Positions 1 to 9,969 are shown, numbered from the stretch's first letter. The stretch: 64,000 bases of DNA from Collinsella sp. (GCA_019414345.1 DXMF01000024.1:1-64000); one strand, 5' to 3'. The notes: generated by a model not told the origin, from the sequence alone. Numbers and translations are program-made.

Positions 1-60
1 GCAAGGCGGGGCCGAGGCCGCCTCGATCAATTTGCGAAAGAATCTTGACGGTACCCCGCA

Positions 61-1908
61 TCATTCCAAAGGCGTATTTAAAACCCAGCCCCACTGTGGT
101 ATAGCGGTAGTGTGGTAGTAGTTCAGCCACCAAGCAAGTGATGTTGTCCTGATGTAACCGATGTTATCCATAACCATACCGTTTCCGATATAAATAGCAA
201 TATGGCCCCAGCGGGCACCAGCACTTGTATGAGTATGCGTAGGGACCGCAACGATCATTCCAACTTTAAGCTGAGATATATCTCGGCTGTAACACCAATT
301 CCAGAACATGTCGCATGCGTCGCCGTTGGGATATGACCCCAGCACGGGGTAAAACACATGGCTAACCCACTCCGAGCACAGTCCCGCCCCAGGAGAAGGA
401 ACGCTATGGCAACGATTAACGATCTGGGACTGCAAGGAGGCGCGCGCGGAGTGCTCAGGCTCCACCCAAGCACCTGAGGCATTAAAGAAATACTCGGAGT
501 CTCCAATTCTGTTCCAGCCATTTACCATTTGTCCAGAAGACATAAGGTAGTACCACGTTCCATCATCATCGAGGAACCAGCCAGTATTCATAGCTCCGGA
601 TTCGTTGTCGAGGTGATACCACCTACCGTCAATGAATCGCCAACCGCGCTGCAGAACCCCATCTGAGTCTGTGTAAAACCACACCTGTTCAGCTGAGGAC
701 CAATACCAGCCAGCGACAGGCTTTCCCTCGGGATCCCTGAGCTTAATTCCACCCGCGCCGTCCTTGACGCCCGAAAGCACAATCGCACCACTGCTGCACG
801 CATAATATACGTTTTCATCTTGTGAGAAGACCCAAGTGTTGCACTTTAATGCACCGCCGCTATCCGGATCCAAATAATAAATGGAGCCATTTACAGTTTG
901 AAATCCTTCCAGCATGGCGCCATTATTATTGGGGTCTAGCAAATACCAGCTAGAACCATTGTAAAACCACCCGGTACGAATCTCTCCCGATGCGTTGGAG
1001 CAATACCATGCCCCATCGTTAATAAACCAACCGGAGCTCATAGAACCGGATTCGGAAAAATGATACAAAGAGCCGTTAACAAGCCTAAAGCCCGTAGCCA
1101 TTAATCCAGAAGGCTCAAGCCAGTACCAAGTATTGCCAAGGAGTAACCACCCGGTCTGCATAGCGCCCGAACTGTCCAAATAGTACCAGCTATCATCAAT
1201 TAAAACCCAGCCGGTCTTCATTGAACCCGATGTCTCGTCAAGGTAGAACCAGCGCCCACCGGTGGCAGCCCATCCCTTCAAATGTGCACAGGAGTTAGAA
1301 AATAAATGCCAGCCATCGTTCAAGTATTTCCAGCCAGTAGCTGCATAACCTTCGGAATCAAAATAATACTCCGCCCCTCTAATGGACAGAAAACAGTTTG
1401 ACGGCCAACCACCAGCCTCATATCTCCACCACCATTTACCGTTTTGGTAGGCCCAAGAACCAGGAAGAGCGATGTTATTATCAGAGGAACGAACGATCTG
1501 GAACGACAGTTGAGAGGTAACGCCGGCGTAATTCCCTAGCCCATTCACTCTTATAGTGGCGCAGCCAGGGGCAACATTATCTGAATACGTGACTTCATAA
1601 TCGATTCCGCTTGCTAGCACAGAACCGCTGGCAGTCAAAACAGAGACATCAGGAGTAATCACATCGCCAGTATATTCATATATCGACGAATCGATAGATG
1701 CTTTGAAATTATCGGAATCCAAAGTCAAACGATCGCTACCTGATGTCCCAAATGCTTCCTGACCCGATTGAACCAAAGAGCCATCAGTGCCTTCAGCCAC
1801 GCAATCTTCAGTTAATGAAAATGCGATTGCGGGCCATAAAAGAGAGATGAAACAAATAGATGTTAGACAAACCACGCTGATTAAACTCAGATGTCGATTT
1901 TTCATCAT
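61..1908 (-). CDS. Secreted choline-binding-repeat protein with C-terminal papain-like (NlpC/P60- or CHAP-type) domain
   Basis: Predicted secreted cell-wall hydrolase of about 615 residues. Residues 1-30 form a signal peptide with a long hydrophobic core. Residues about 68-140 resemble the small Ig-like repeats common in Coriobacteriia surface proteins (YTGD..TPDVSV, then GLGNYAGV). Residues about 150-490 are aromatic choline-binding-type repeats such as GWLLLGNTWYWLEPSG. The last 120 residues hold a Cys in GLCSEWVSHVF and a His in WGHIAIYIGNG, the Cys...His layout of NlpC/P60 or CHAP amidases; the exact family is uncertain. Codons 1 and 2 are both ATG. It is one of seven repeat proteins here and the farthest from the lic genes. 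The 60 bases downstream show no feature. Confidence 0.8.
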   Translation of the reverse strand: MMKNRHLSLISVVCLTSICFISLLWPAIAFSLTEDCVAEGTDGSLVQSGQEAFGTSGSDRLTLDSDNFKASIDSSIYEYTGDVITPDVSVLTASGSVLASGIDYEVTYSDNVAPGCATIRVNGLGNYAGVTSQLSFQIVRSSDNNIALPGSWAYQNGKWWWRYEAGGWPSNCFLSIRGAEYYFDSEGYAATGWKYLNDGWHLFSNSCAHLKGWAATGGRWFYLDETSGSMKTGWVLIDDSWYYLDSSGAMQTGWLLLGNTWYWLEPSGLMATGFRLVNGSLYHFSESGSMSSGWFINDGAWYCSNASGEIRTGWFYNGSSWYLLDPNNNGAMLEGFQTVNGSIYYLDPDSGGALKCNTWVFSQDENVYYACSSGAIVLSGVKDGAGGIKLRDPEGKPVAGWYWSSAEQVWFYTDSDGVLQRGWRFIDGRWYHLDNESGAMNTGWFLDDDGTWYYLMSSGQMVNGWNRIGDSEYFFNASGAWVEPEHSARASLQSQIVNRCHSVPSPGAGLCSEWVSHVFYPVLGSYPNGDACDMFWNWCYSRDISQLKVGMIVAVPTHTHTSAGARWGHIAIYIGNGMVMDNIGYIRTTSLAWWLNYYHTTAIPQWGWVLNTPLE

Positions 1909-2049
1909 TTTTCTCTTCTCGCCAAATCAAATTAACCTTTGAATATCCAGATGCAGTCGACCCAGAGATGCAGTTCCCAAATTAATTAATATGCAAGACA
2001 ACTCGCTTGATACGTTGCACCAGATAAAACGATAAGACACTCAACATAG

Positions 2050-2074
2050 GGATTGTCTATTTGTTAGACAATCC
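2050..2074. promoter_or_regulatory. Perfect 10-bp inverted repeat in the gap between the repeat-protein gene and the DUF2304 gene
   Basis: GGATTGTCTA and TAGACAATCC are separated by 5 bases. It lies in a 258-base gap, about 140 bases upstream of the repeat-protein gene and 95 bases past the stop of the DUF2304 gene. No T-tract follows on either strand, so an operator is as likely as a terminator. I see no gene in the rest of this gap. Confidence 0.4.
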
Positions 2075-2166
2075 ACAACCAGCAGTCGAGCGCGATCAAT
2101 GGTGCACAAACTTAGGAGCCCTAATGAGGGATAGCCGAAGGAACTGAATCAAACCATGTATTGAGC

Positions 2167-2520
2167 TCATTCATGATCAGACCTTTTCTCAAGCTCTTTT
2201 TCGAGCAGGGCAATCCTATGAGTAAGGTTTTTGATCGCCAAAACATGACGACTCGCGGCAACGCTAAGAGACAGAGAGATTGCAAGCAACAGCACGATTG
2301 CACCCAAAAAAAGGAAATTGGCCGGGTTGACAAACCCAATAGCTGTTGAGCAACTATAAATAATCTGAGGACATAAATCACAGATCAAGGCCGCCATACA
2401 CATCAAAATCCACAGCAAAGAGTACTTAAGAAGCATCTTTCCGTTGGACACGAGACGTAAAACATAGACGAGGAATCCGCCGAAAAAGAGGGCCGCACCA
2501 ATCCTCAAAATAAGATTCAT
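2167..2520 (-). CDS. DUF2304 family small membrane protein
   Basis: 117 residues with three hydrophobic segments (about 5-20, 32-50 and 66-86) followed by a charged, coiled-coil-like tail (LTHRIALLEKELEKR). This size and layout match DUF2304 proteins, which are typically encoded next to polyprenyl-phosphate-type GT2 enzymes and are thought to assist them at the membrane. Its ATG overlaps the stop of the upstream GT2 gene by one base (TAATG), which indicates translational coupling. A joint role in delivering a lipid-linked sugar is inferred from this pairing. Confidence 0.75.
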   Translation of the reverse strand: MNLILRIGAALFFGGFLVYVLRLVSNGKMLLKYSLLWILMCMAALICDLCPQIIYSCSTAIGFVNPANFLFLGAIVLLLAISLSLSVAASRHVLAIKNLTHRIALLEKELEKRSDHE

Positions 2521-3266
2521 TATTTGTCTCCCCTATGAACCCAGCACACAAGGATAATGGCTAACGTAACCTTGACCATATAGTAGACGGAAGAGAAGCC
2601 CCCGATAGATGAACGTCCACCTTGGCGCTCATTCATCTTTACAGGCGCTTCCATAACGGGAAGACCAAGCTTCATAGCCAAAGCAATCGACTCTGGCTCC
2701 GGGTAGTCATCAGGATAACTCTTGCAGAACAGGTCGATAGCATCTTTATTGCAGGCCCTAAAGCCAGAAGTGGGATCGGTGACCACCTTACCCGTAAGCA
2801 ACTCGAGCAAAAATGAAAGCCACCTGATTCCAACACGACGCATAAAAGTTGATTGAAAACCATCAGTCTCAACCAGAAATCGAGAGCCTATCGCCAAACT
2901 CGCACCGCTCTCAATCAGCTTTACAAGCTCAGGAATATAAGAAGGATCATGTTGGCCATCGCCGTCAACCTGAATGTCGATATCATAGCCAAATCTCTGG
3001 GCATATTTATGGCCCGCTTGGACCGCTCCACCGATACCAAGGTTCTGCGGCAAATCCAATATGTTGATACCATGCTCTCGACAAAGCTCAAGCGTTGTAT
3101 CTTGTGAGCCGTCGTTGATTACGACATAGTCATAACCCGCAGCTTTTATAGCTGCAACGGTATTGAGAATGCACTCCTGTTCGTTATAGGCAGGAATTAT
3201 TACGAGAACACGCAGATGTCCTTTTGAACATGTCGTTGAAGTAAAAGACAATCGAGATTCATCCAT
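2520..3266 (-). CDS. DPM1-like family 2 glycosyltransferase
   Basis: 248 residues. GT-A fold: the N-terminal strand LVIIPAYNEQE begins the nucleotide-binding region, and DGDGQHDPSYI carries the metal-binding acidic motif of the dolichyl-phosphate-mannose synthase-like branch of GT2. One hydrophobic segment near the C-terminus (about 225-243) probably anchors it to the membrane. Such enzymes usually load a sugar onto a polyprenyl phosphate carrier; the sugar cannot be read from sequence. It is coupled to the DUF2304 gene and heads a two-gene unit. The ATG at 3264-3266 has only a weak ribosome site. Confidence 0.85.
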   Translation of the reverse strand: MDESRLSFTSTTCSKGHLRVLVIIPAYNEQECILNTVAAIKAAGYDYVVINDGSQDTTLELCREHGINILDLPQNLGIGGAVQAGHKYAQRFGYDIDIQVDGDGQHDPSYIPELVKLIESGASLAIGSRFLVETDGFQSTFMRRVGIRWLSFLLELLTGKVVTDPTSGFRACNKDAIDLFCKSYPDDYPEPESIALAMKLGLPVMEAPVKMNERQGGRSSIGGFSSVYYMVKVTLAIILVCWVHRGDK

Positions 3267-3581
3267 TCCAAAAACAGTTGGCTCTTAGCGACGCCCAAAG
3301 AATTTGCGACTCTTACAGTCCAACGCATAGCTTAACTCAGACTTAAGTTTACTGTATCCTGTCTAACCATTAGGAAGTTACATCTCAAGCTTAGATATTT
3401 AGCTTGCTCAACTAGGGCACACATGGAGTCCCCATCCATCACCGCAGGAAAAGGACCCCTTGCAGTTCTGCCTCAAATACGGGGCGCATGTCCTGAGCGA
3501 ACCCTCAACGCCGTCCCATTCGATCCAATCGAATCCAACTAATTGCCCACTCCTACTATAACCATGACCTATATCGCTAAT
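3267..3581. other. 315-base region without a recognisable gene
   Basis: The sequence between the DUF2142 stop and the GT2 start holds no convincing coding region in any frame. It should carry the promoter of the GT2/DUF2304 pair. A short palindrome with TTCGAT/ATCGAA arms lies near 3519-3534. Decayed coding sequence is possible but not demonstrable. Confidence 0.3.
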
Positions 3582-5567
3582 TTAGAAAAAACGGATATAC
3601 AGAAGCTCGAACATCACAAAATACAGCAGCGCAAATGGAGCCCCGAGCATAAAGGCTGTAACTTTAGCCTTCACCTCCTCATCGCAGTAAATAGGGAACC
3701 TGAGCAATAGACAGGCAAAAGGTATTATCAAAGGTATGAGATATCGCGCTTGGACACCCGCAACTGTCTGGCTTCCAACTCCTGTAAAAGCGATGTATAG
3801 AGCCAAAGCAACTAGGTGGCAAGTAGCAAGAACCAGGAATAGAGTCCAAACAATTCCGCAACGGCTAAGCTTTATTTTAGTATCTTTTTCATTATCAATA
3901 ATGCAAATAGCTTCAAACAGCATGATGGGGAGATACGAAAGCCATGGGAACAGATTAGACACGTCCCCAAGATAAGCCATATTCGTTGATATTGAATTGA
4001 GAAACGCCGGGGTCAGCATCGATCCAAAAACGAAATTCGAGATTACAGCTATAGTTCCAACTGGATTTGCAAGCACTCCCGTCGTTTGACCAGCCGTAGA
4101 GACTTCGGAGCCACCACGTGCATCAGAAATATTATTTACGACAGATGAGAAATATGGCGTCAAGAAAGATAGGATCATAATGGCACAAACGAATAGAGCA
4201 GTACCAATCAAGATACGTCTTTGCTTGCTTGAAACATATTTATTTGCAGGAATTAAAAGCGCAAGTCCAAATAAGGGAAAATAAATCGCTTTAGCTGCAA
4301 ACCCGATTGCAAAAGATAGTAGAAATGCGAAGAACGTTTTAGCAGAAATATCCTCTTCAGAAATAAGCATCTTCAACAAAAGAGCTGTTCCTAGCAAACT
4401 GAACGATATCACACAGGGATCATACGAGTAACTGGCTGCCATTAACACAGCAGACGGGAACAACGCAATACAAGTGAAAAGACATTTTCTGCAAGGGGCT
4501 ATACGAATTGCGATTCCGCAGATAACTGCATACGCAAACAAATTAAAAATTTTACCCAATGCAAATTTGATAGAGAATGGGAGATGAAGCAAGCGACCCA
4601 AACAAAGGCCGATAGATGAAGGAATATAGGCAATTTTAGAAAGAGCCACACTATCAAAACAATTAAAACGTTCGATACCTTCAGCTAAATCATTTTTATC
4701 AGCCTCTCTGACCAATTGCTCAACAGAGCCACGGTTAAACTCTCTTGTTTCATCTATTGGGTACTTACCCAAAGCTGCATCCAAACTAAAGCCGTCCCCC
4801 ATATAAAACTGCTCGACTATCATTCGGTCAGAATTTGTTATTTCAGCATTTGTGAGGTAGGAAAAACTGTTTGCATTTCCATAGTGGACCTCATCATCCC
4901 ATGTCAAAAAATTTGTAACGGGAAAGCAAATAATTACGGATAGACCAATTGAGACAATGCATGCGAAAGCGAACAGTTCGGGCTTCAGATAAGAAATGCC
5001 CCCATTAATAGCAATCAATCCGATCAAAACCGTAATGGGCAAAGCAGACGCGAACAACACCGTCTTTGACTTATCGAGCGGAATGCCAATAAAAGCGATT
5101 AAAACAGCAAAGCCAACAAAAACCGCCAAATAAAAGAAACACTTCTTAGCATCAGTTTTCTTAACCGAGGTTACGAAGCTCTTCATCAGGCCATAGCAAA
5201 GCTCAATTCCCTGGAACGCTAAAACTAAATGAAAGCATATAACCAGACCTGAGATATTCCATGCACCAAGACCGAAGGGGCCAAACGTCTTCGCGCCAGC
5301 CAATATGATGAAAACTAGCAGAAAGCTGCTGAGGATACTGGACGCGACGAGAACGGTTATCTGACGAATAGCATCACCGCTCGACTGTGATTTCGGTTGC
5401 AAATATAAGCACGCAACAGCAACGACATCGCAAAAGAGTTCAAGAATGAATAGATTTAAATTCTTATAGTGCAATGATGTCGCGACAGCTAACAAAAGAA
5501 GTCCCAGCCCAAAGATGGCAAGCGCGTACTCGCTTTTCTTAATTGCAGGATTATTCAAAACGTGCAT
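3582..5567 (-). CDS. DUF2142 family polytopic membrane protein
   Basis: About 661 residues with roughly a dozen hydrophobic segments along the whole length. After the early membrane helices comes a loop with TWDDEVHYGNA, matching the DE..H..A signature of DUF2142, a family related to membrane GT-C glycosyltransferases that use lipid-linked sugars. A role in modifying or extending an exported glycan is inferred from the neighbouring GT, LicD and flippase genes. The start is ambiguous: the ATG at 5567 is preferred, a TTG lies two codons upstream, and a TTGGAG sequence directly precedes the ATG. Codon use is AT-rich, like the rest of the island. Confidence 0.75.
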   Translation of the reverse strand: MHVLNNPAIKKSEYALAIFGLGLLLLAVATSLHYKNLNLFILELFCDVVAVACLYLQPKSQSSGDAIRQITVLVASSILSSFLLVFIILAGAKTFGPFGLGAWNISGLVICFHLVLAFQGIELCYGLMKSFVTSVKKTDAKKCFFYLAVFVGFAVLIAFIGIPLDKSKTVLFASALPITVLIGLIAINGGISYLKPELFAFACIVSIGLSVIICFPVTNFLTWDDEVHYGNANSFSYLTNAEITNSDRMIVEQFYMGDGFSLDAALGKYPIDETREFNRGSVEQLVREADKNDLAEGIERFNCFDSVALSKIAYIPSSIGLCLGRLLHLPFSIKFALGKIFNLFAYAVICGIAIRIAPCRKCLFTCIALFPSAVLMAASYSYDPCVISFSLLGTALLLKMLISEEDISAKTFFAFLLSFAIGFAAKAIYFPLFGLALLIPANKYVSSKQRRILIGTALFVCAIMILSFLTPYFSSVVNNISDARGGSEVSTAGQTTGVLANPVGTIAVISNFVFGSMLTPAFLNSISTNMAYLGDVSNLFPWLSYLPIMLFEAICIIDNEKDTKIKLSRCGIVWTLFLVLATCHLVALALYIAFTGVGSQTVAGVQARYLIPLIIPFACLLLRFPIYCDEEVKAKVTAFMLGAPFALLYFVMFELLYIRFF

Positions 5568-5670
5568 CTCCAACTAAAGACAAAATCGAATAGGATAAGT
5601 CGACAATAACAAATTCGGGTCTTAGATCCAACTTCACTCAAAAGCTAAGTAAAAGCCAGCCAAGTATCAC

Positions 5671-6816
5671 TTAGCAAATACAAAACGCCTTCTCGACATC
5701 TATAGCAGTGGCGTCCCAGCTATATCGATTTTCAACAAGGGCCCTAGAGTTTCGAGACTGTAGAGAAAGCAGCTTTCGATCATCAAAAAGCCTGCATAAT
5801 GCCGAAACCACCTCATCAGATGACATGGACTGAATTATCGTGCCGTAGCTATCATCTGGAATAAGCTCGTGCGCGCCTCCCACATCTGTTACCACAGCAG
5901 GCGTTCCGCAAGCTGAAGCCTCAAGAAGTACCGTCGAAAAGCCTTCGGACCGAGTTGGAAGACAAAGCACATCTGCTTGCTGAAGTAAGGAGGAAATGTC
6001 CTCTGCGCTACATCTCCCAAGCCAAAACAAGTTCGACGAACAGGCTTCCTTGACTTCATTGGCCAGCGGACCATCCCCTGCAAGAACAAAACAAATATCA
6101 CGCTTGGTAATATCCTTTGCGCGAGCTGCCTCAATAATTGAATAAATTCCCTTTTCAGGAATAAACCGCCCAACAAAAGCCACAACTAAAGATGATTGAG
6201 GGACACCTAATTCTGATCGGAAATCTCTACCCGAAGAGATGCTCCTATAAATTGAAGCATTGATTGAGTTCGATATTACGCCCTTTGCACCGATATTAAA
6301 ATGCTGAAGCCATTCAACGCTTTTAGAAGAAATCCCATAGAAATCAGGTTCAAACGTCTTTACGCGATCAGTAATCCAATCCTCATATCGGCGCACAAAA
6401 TAATCAAGGAATGGCTGATTGAAAGAAAGATACGCTGAACCATGGTCGAGAACGACGGCCCTAGTGTTATGATCCACAGCAAACTTCAGCCCTTCGAGTG
6501 AGAGGGGGAAAAGCCTCGTGTTGATAAGTACGCCGTCCCACTCATAATCATCAAGGCTTTGCAGGAGCCGGTAATAATCGCCGGTTTTTTTGGGAAGAGG
6601 AAGCCTTCCATCAAGCAATGAAATACATGGAAGCCGAATTATCTCGAGACCGTTTTCGACTGAATGACCGACTCCTACGCGCATTGAATCATTAGTAACG
6701 ATAACCACCCTGTCGCCGCGGGCAGCTAGGGCATGAGCGAGACCATCGACAAAATTGCCAATTCCACTAAGTTGCGGGTGATAATGATGGGTGAAAATAC
6801 AAATAGAAGAACTCAT
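5671..6816 (-). CDS. Family 4 glycosyltransferase (GT-B fold)
   Basis: 381 residues with a typical GT4 layout. The N-terminal domain has GIGNFVDGLAHALAARGD, with the glycine-rich loop near the start. The C-terminal Rossmann domain begins at VVAFVGRFIPEKGI (about 210) and has the conserved donor-binding EGFSTVLLEASACGTP and DVGGAHELI. It is expected to transfer a nucleotide-activated sugar on the cytoplasmic side during assembly of a lipid-linked glycan. The start ATG at 6816 has GAGG seven bases upstream. It is followed at 97 bases by the DUF2142 gene and preceded at 33 bases by licD, so it is probably in the same transcript. Confidence 0.88.
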   Translation of the reverse strand: MSSSICIFTHHYHPQLSGIGNFVDGLAHALAARGDRVVIVTNDSMRVGVGHSVENGLEIIRLPCISLLDGRLPLPKKTGDYYRLLQSLDDYEWDGVLINTRLFPLSLEGLKFAVDHNTRAVVLDHGSAYLSFNQPFLDYFVRRYEDWITDRVKTFEPDFYGISSKSVEWLQHFNIGAKGVISNSINASIYRSISSGRDFRSELGVPQSSLVVAFVGRFIPEKGIYSIIEAARAKDITKRDICFVLAGDGPLANEVKEACSSNLFWLGRCSAEDISSLLQQADVLCLPTRSEGFSTVLLEASACGTPAVVTDVGGAHELIPDDSYGTIIQSMSSDEVVSALCRLFDDRKLLSLQSRNSRALVENRYSWDATAIDVEKAFCIC

Positions 6817-6849
6817 TACATAACCTCATCTGGTAAAGATTTCATATCC

Positions 6850-7710
6850 TTAATTCTGCGCAGTCCAGACTTCACCATCCCCAAAGTCAAGCAGAAGAGG
6901 AAGATGGGTATGTCGATTTTCCGGCTCCGGAATTTTCTTCCATTCGCCATACATCGTTGTAAGATATTTATCCGTCATACGAGGAACGGGGAATTCACTG
7001 CCTTCGAAAACCGCACTGCTCAGAGGGAAAATCTCTGAAATAGGCACTGGCGCCATATTCGGCCAGCTTAACGTCAGACAATAATCAGAGACCTCACCCG
7101 TATTTGAGTCGGCAATACAGGAGTCGAACAAATCCTGGTAAGAGCATGCGCCTCGAGAAACCAGTCGTTCCACTACGTGTATAGCAGAACAACCAATTTG
7201 CTCGAGTTGTCCAAGGAACCCTTTATGAGGGACAACAATGGAAGAAGAGTGATATAAATAAGCTCTTTTCTGTGCAATTGATGCAGTTCGGACTTGTTTT
7301 GCACGAAGGCGTTTATCTGTATAGAGCTGGTCATATGGAAAGATGTCGACAAAAATACCCATCGAACTGGAAGCCTCTCGAGCCTCCTGATTCTCGAAGC
7401 GAGTTTCATCGCGATACACCTTAGCAAACATCGCAGCATAGCCAATAGTATTCCGCGATGTATGGAGCGAATATCCTTCCGGTAAACCATCCTCGGCTAA
7501 AGAGCAAAAGCGGTCATAGTCTGAACGCATCATTCCGATATCTATATCATCATCCCAAGGGATAAACCCCCTATGACGCATTGCTCCTAAACATGTTCCG
7601 CCATCAAGCCACCACCTGATGCCGTGCTTAGAGCAGAATGCAGCGACAACCTGAAGGATATCCAATTCAGTGTTTTGAAGCTTTAATAGCGCGTGAGCTT
7701 TAGACATCAT
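6850..7710 (-). CDS. licD: LicD family phosphorylcholine transferase
   Basis: About 286 residues. The LicD nucleotidyltransferase core is clear near the N-terminus: WWLDGGTCLGAMRHRG followed by PWDDDIDIGM, whose Asp cluster binds metal. LicD enzymes move phosphorylcholine (in some relatives other phospho groups) from a CDP-activated donor to a sugar of a surface glycan. An open frame extends 26 codons further upstream into the flippase gene, but tandem ATGs at 7710 and 7707, five bases after the flippase stop, are the natural start. A licC-licA fusion, licB and seven choline-binding-repeat proteins nearby support phosphorylcholine as the substrate; the target glycan is presumably made by the surrounding glycosyltransferases. 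Confidence 0.88.
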   Translation of the reverse strand: MMSKAHALLKLQNTELDILQVVAAFCSKHGIRWWLDGGTCLGAMRHRGFIPWDDDIDIGMMRSDYDRFCSLAEDGLPEGYSLHTSRNTIGYAAMFAKVYRDETRFENQEAREASSSMGIFVDIFPYDQLYTDKRLRAKQVRTASIAQKRAYLYHSSSIVVPHKGFLGQLEQIGCSAIHVVERLVSRGACSYQDLFDSCIADSNTGEVSDYCLTLSWPNMAPVPISEIFPLSSAVFEGSEFPVPRMTDKYLTTMYGEWKKIPEPENRHTHLPLLLDFGDGEVWTAQN

Positions 7711-7714
7711 CGGC

Positions 7715-8959
7715 CTATCTCTTTTCCCCAAACCATTCTTGCGTCTGTTTCCCCAAAACAAAAGACTGATAAATAAGGCAAATAGCATTGGATATAAGCG
7801 CCGTTACAGTAGGGCCATTTAAGCCAAACAACACTTGCGCGGGAGCCATGACAGCAACAGCACTGATTAAGGACAATATGCTGCCAACAAATACCCCTCG
7901 GTAGTTATCAAGAGAAACCAGCAAATCGTTGACAAACCAAGCAATGCCAGTCAAAAAGGCACAAGCCAACATAGGCTGAAGGAGATCAGAATGTTTGGCT
8001 ATTCCAGCGCCATAAAACAAAGACAGCAATAATTTGCCGAAAAAGAAAAGCGCAACTGCTGATATGACGCCGACAAATAAAATACCGGCAAGTATTTTAC
8101 CTATAAGCGTAAAAAAGGACTTTTCCCTAGAATAGTAACGCTCTACTAAATAACCTAATAAAGGATTATAGATATACGTCGCACCCATTTGGATAATTGC
8201 CACGGGAGCAGCAACTGATGCATAAATGCCTAGAGCAGAATCTCCGAATGTATAAGATAAATACTGCCTTGGAATATTCGGCGCCGCAGAAGCAGCAATG
8301 CCGCCCAGAACGATGGGCAAACAGCCACATAGGAAAGCTCTGACCTTCGCTTGGGTAATTCCAAGTTTGATTGCAGAGATTCGATTTGATCTCGGATAAT
8401 CGTAAATAACACCGATACCTATAGTCACTACCGTCATTAGCAACAATGCACCTTCGAGGCTATTTAACAGCCCAAAGACAACAATGAACGAAAGGAGAGA
8501 ACCAATGCCCTGCATTATGAGGGATTTCCCAATATAGTCCATCCTATGGCCAACCTGATCATTGGCATGCATGACATCAATAACTAAGCCGGCGGTTTTA
8601 TAGAGAGCATACAAAAGAACAGCAGGCACCGTATCAATACGACACGTCGCAATGGAATAGACGGCCAACATTGCAAACGCCATAAACGTAGTAAAGAAAC
8701 GAAAAGTCAGGTATTCACCAGCAGAGTTTTTCCTTTCAACATCTGCAATTTGTACCGTGTACATCCTGTATTGGGCCAATTGAGAAAACATGTTGAAAAT
8801 AGACATAGCAAGGGAATAAATTCCAGCAGCACTATATCCATCAGACAGTCGAACGACCAATATAGTGATTAGCCATTGACAGCCTAAATTCGTCAACGAG
8901 CCAACGGTATTCCAGAACATATTGTGTTTAATCGAAAGAGTCTTCTCTGTGGCTTCCAC
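7715..8959 (-). CDS. Polysaccharide flippase (MOP superfamily, Wzx-like)
   Basis: About 414 residues with some 12 to 14 hydrophobic segments. It opens with NMFWNTVGSLTNLGCQW, a start typical of oligosaccharide flippases encoded in LicD-containing clusters, and carries the Wzx-type YSAAGIYSLAMSIFN segment. It should flip the lipid-linked, possibly phosphorylcholine-bearing repeat unit across the membrane. Start choice: a TTG opens the frame at 8983, but a GTG at 8959 has AGAAGG about 11 bases upstream and gives a normal N-terminus; ATG at 8920 is also possible. It lies between a GT2 gene (9004) and licD with very short gaps, so it belongs to an operon. Confidence 0.85.
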   Translation of the reverse strand: MEATEKTLSIKHNMFWNTVGSLTNLGCQWLITILVVRLSDGYSAAGIYSLAMSIFNMFSQLAQYRMYTVQIADVERKNSAGEYLTFRFFTTFMAFAMLAVYSIATCRIDTVPAVLLYALYKTAGLVIDVMHANDQVGHRMDYIGKSLIMQGIGSLLSFIVVFGLLNSLEGALLLMTVVTIGIGVIYDYPRSNRISAIKLGITQAKVRAFLCGCLPIVLGGIAASAAPNIPRQYLSYTFGDSALGIYASVAAPVAIIQMGATYIYNPLLGYLVERYYSREKSFFTLIGKILAGILFVGVISAVALFFFGKLLLSLFYGAGIAKHSDLLQPMLACAFLTGIAWFVNDLLVSLDNYRGVFVGSILSLISAVAVMAPAQVLFGLNGPTVTALISNAICLIYQSFVLGKQTQEWFGEKR

Positions 8960-9003
8960 AAATATAAGCGCCCTTCTGAACAAGTCGCGATTCGGATACG
9001 AAG

Positions 9004-9969
9004 CTATTTTGCTTCTTTAATCATGTTTAAAATCAAAAGAAACAGCCAATTCGGTACAAGTCGCATAACGATTTCAGCTTTAGCAATGGACGGGCAAGCT
9101 CGTCGATATTTAAGCAAGCCAATTATGGAGCGTCGCTCTCTTGCATCGGCGAACCCCATTATTTCCTTTAGGTGCGGTGAATCAGGAAATCTTTCGGCAA
9201 ATTGCTTAGCTGTATCAACCCTGTTTTTAACTCTTGTTAAATACCAATCATCTTTTGAAGCAACACCCGCAAGGAATCCAGTTTCATTCCCGCCATGTCG
9301 ACGATACTTAACCAAGGGAGTCGTTGTAAAACTGCACTTCCCCAGTTCGCTGCAGCCCAATGTCAACCACAAATCATGTGCAGTGGATTCCGGAAAGGGA
9401 ATCATCGACTTAGCAGCACTCGCATCTAGCATGAGAGCCATACCAATGCCGTAGCATACACTTGCAGCCTGAATAGTAATATCCTCTCCGGAGCACCAAT
9501 TTACTTCAGGCGAATTTGGATGAGCTTTTCTGTAGCTCTCTACCAGCATGTTTCCGTTTTCGTCGATTACCGATCTATCGCAAACATCAAGAATTGAGCC
9601 TTCTTCTAGCATATGGTTGAGCGAAACTTGAACTCTGTTAGGCTCCCAAATATCATCTTGATCGCAAAATACTACGTAATCCCCTTCTGCCAAAGAGAGT
9701 AGTGCCTCGAACGATTTGACATAACCGAGATTTTTATCGCCATGATAATAACGATAGGCGTTTTTCTTTATATGCTCTTGGATAAACCCCTCTAAAGAGG
9801 CCGATTCGGGGCAGTCATTTCTGACCAAAAGCGTAACCGGAAACGTTTGTTCATCAATCGAATCAAGTTGAGCGGCGAAAAACTTAAGATCAGGTTTATA
9901 TGCTGAAAGAAGTACGCATACGCCTGTACCATTTCCCTTTTCTATTTCCAAAAATCCTCCCAAAGTCAT
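9004..9969 (-). CDS. Family 2 glycosyltransferase (rhamnosyltransferase-like)
   Basis: 321 residues. The GT-A domain starts at VCVLLSAYKPDLKFFAAQLDS; the donor/metal motif is in YVVFCDQDDIWEPNRV (about 105-120). The DQDD version and the length match the alpha-L-Rha/Glc-transferring GT2 group of cell-wall polysaccharide clusters. It appears to be the first gene of the minus-strand glycan operon (GT2, flippase, licD, GT4, DUF2142). Start uncertain: ATG at 9969 has no clear ribosome site, whereas a TTG six codons later (9951) has GGGAGG four bases before it. Confidence 0.85.
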   Translation of the reverse strand: MTLGGFLEIEKGNGTGVCVLLSAYKPDLKFFAAQLDSIDEQTFPVTLLVRNDCPESASLEGFIQEHIKKNAYRYYHGDKNLGYVKSFEALLSLAEGDYVVFCDQDDIWEPNRVQVSLNHMLEEGSILDVCDRSVIDENGNMLVESYRKAHPNSPEVNWCSGEDITIQAASVCYGIGMALMLDASAAKSMIPFPESTAHDLWLTLGCSELGKCSFTTTPLVKYRRHGGNETGFLAGVASKDDWYLTRVKNRVDTAKQFAERFPDSPHLKEIMGFADARERRSIIGLLKYRRACPSIAKAEIVMRLVPNWLFLLILNMIKEAK

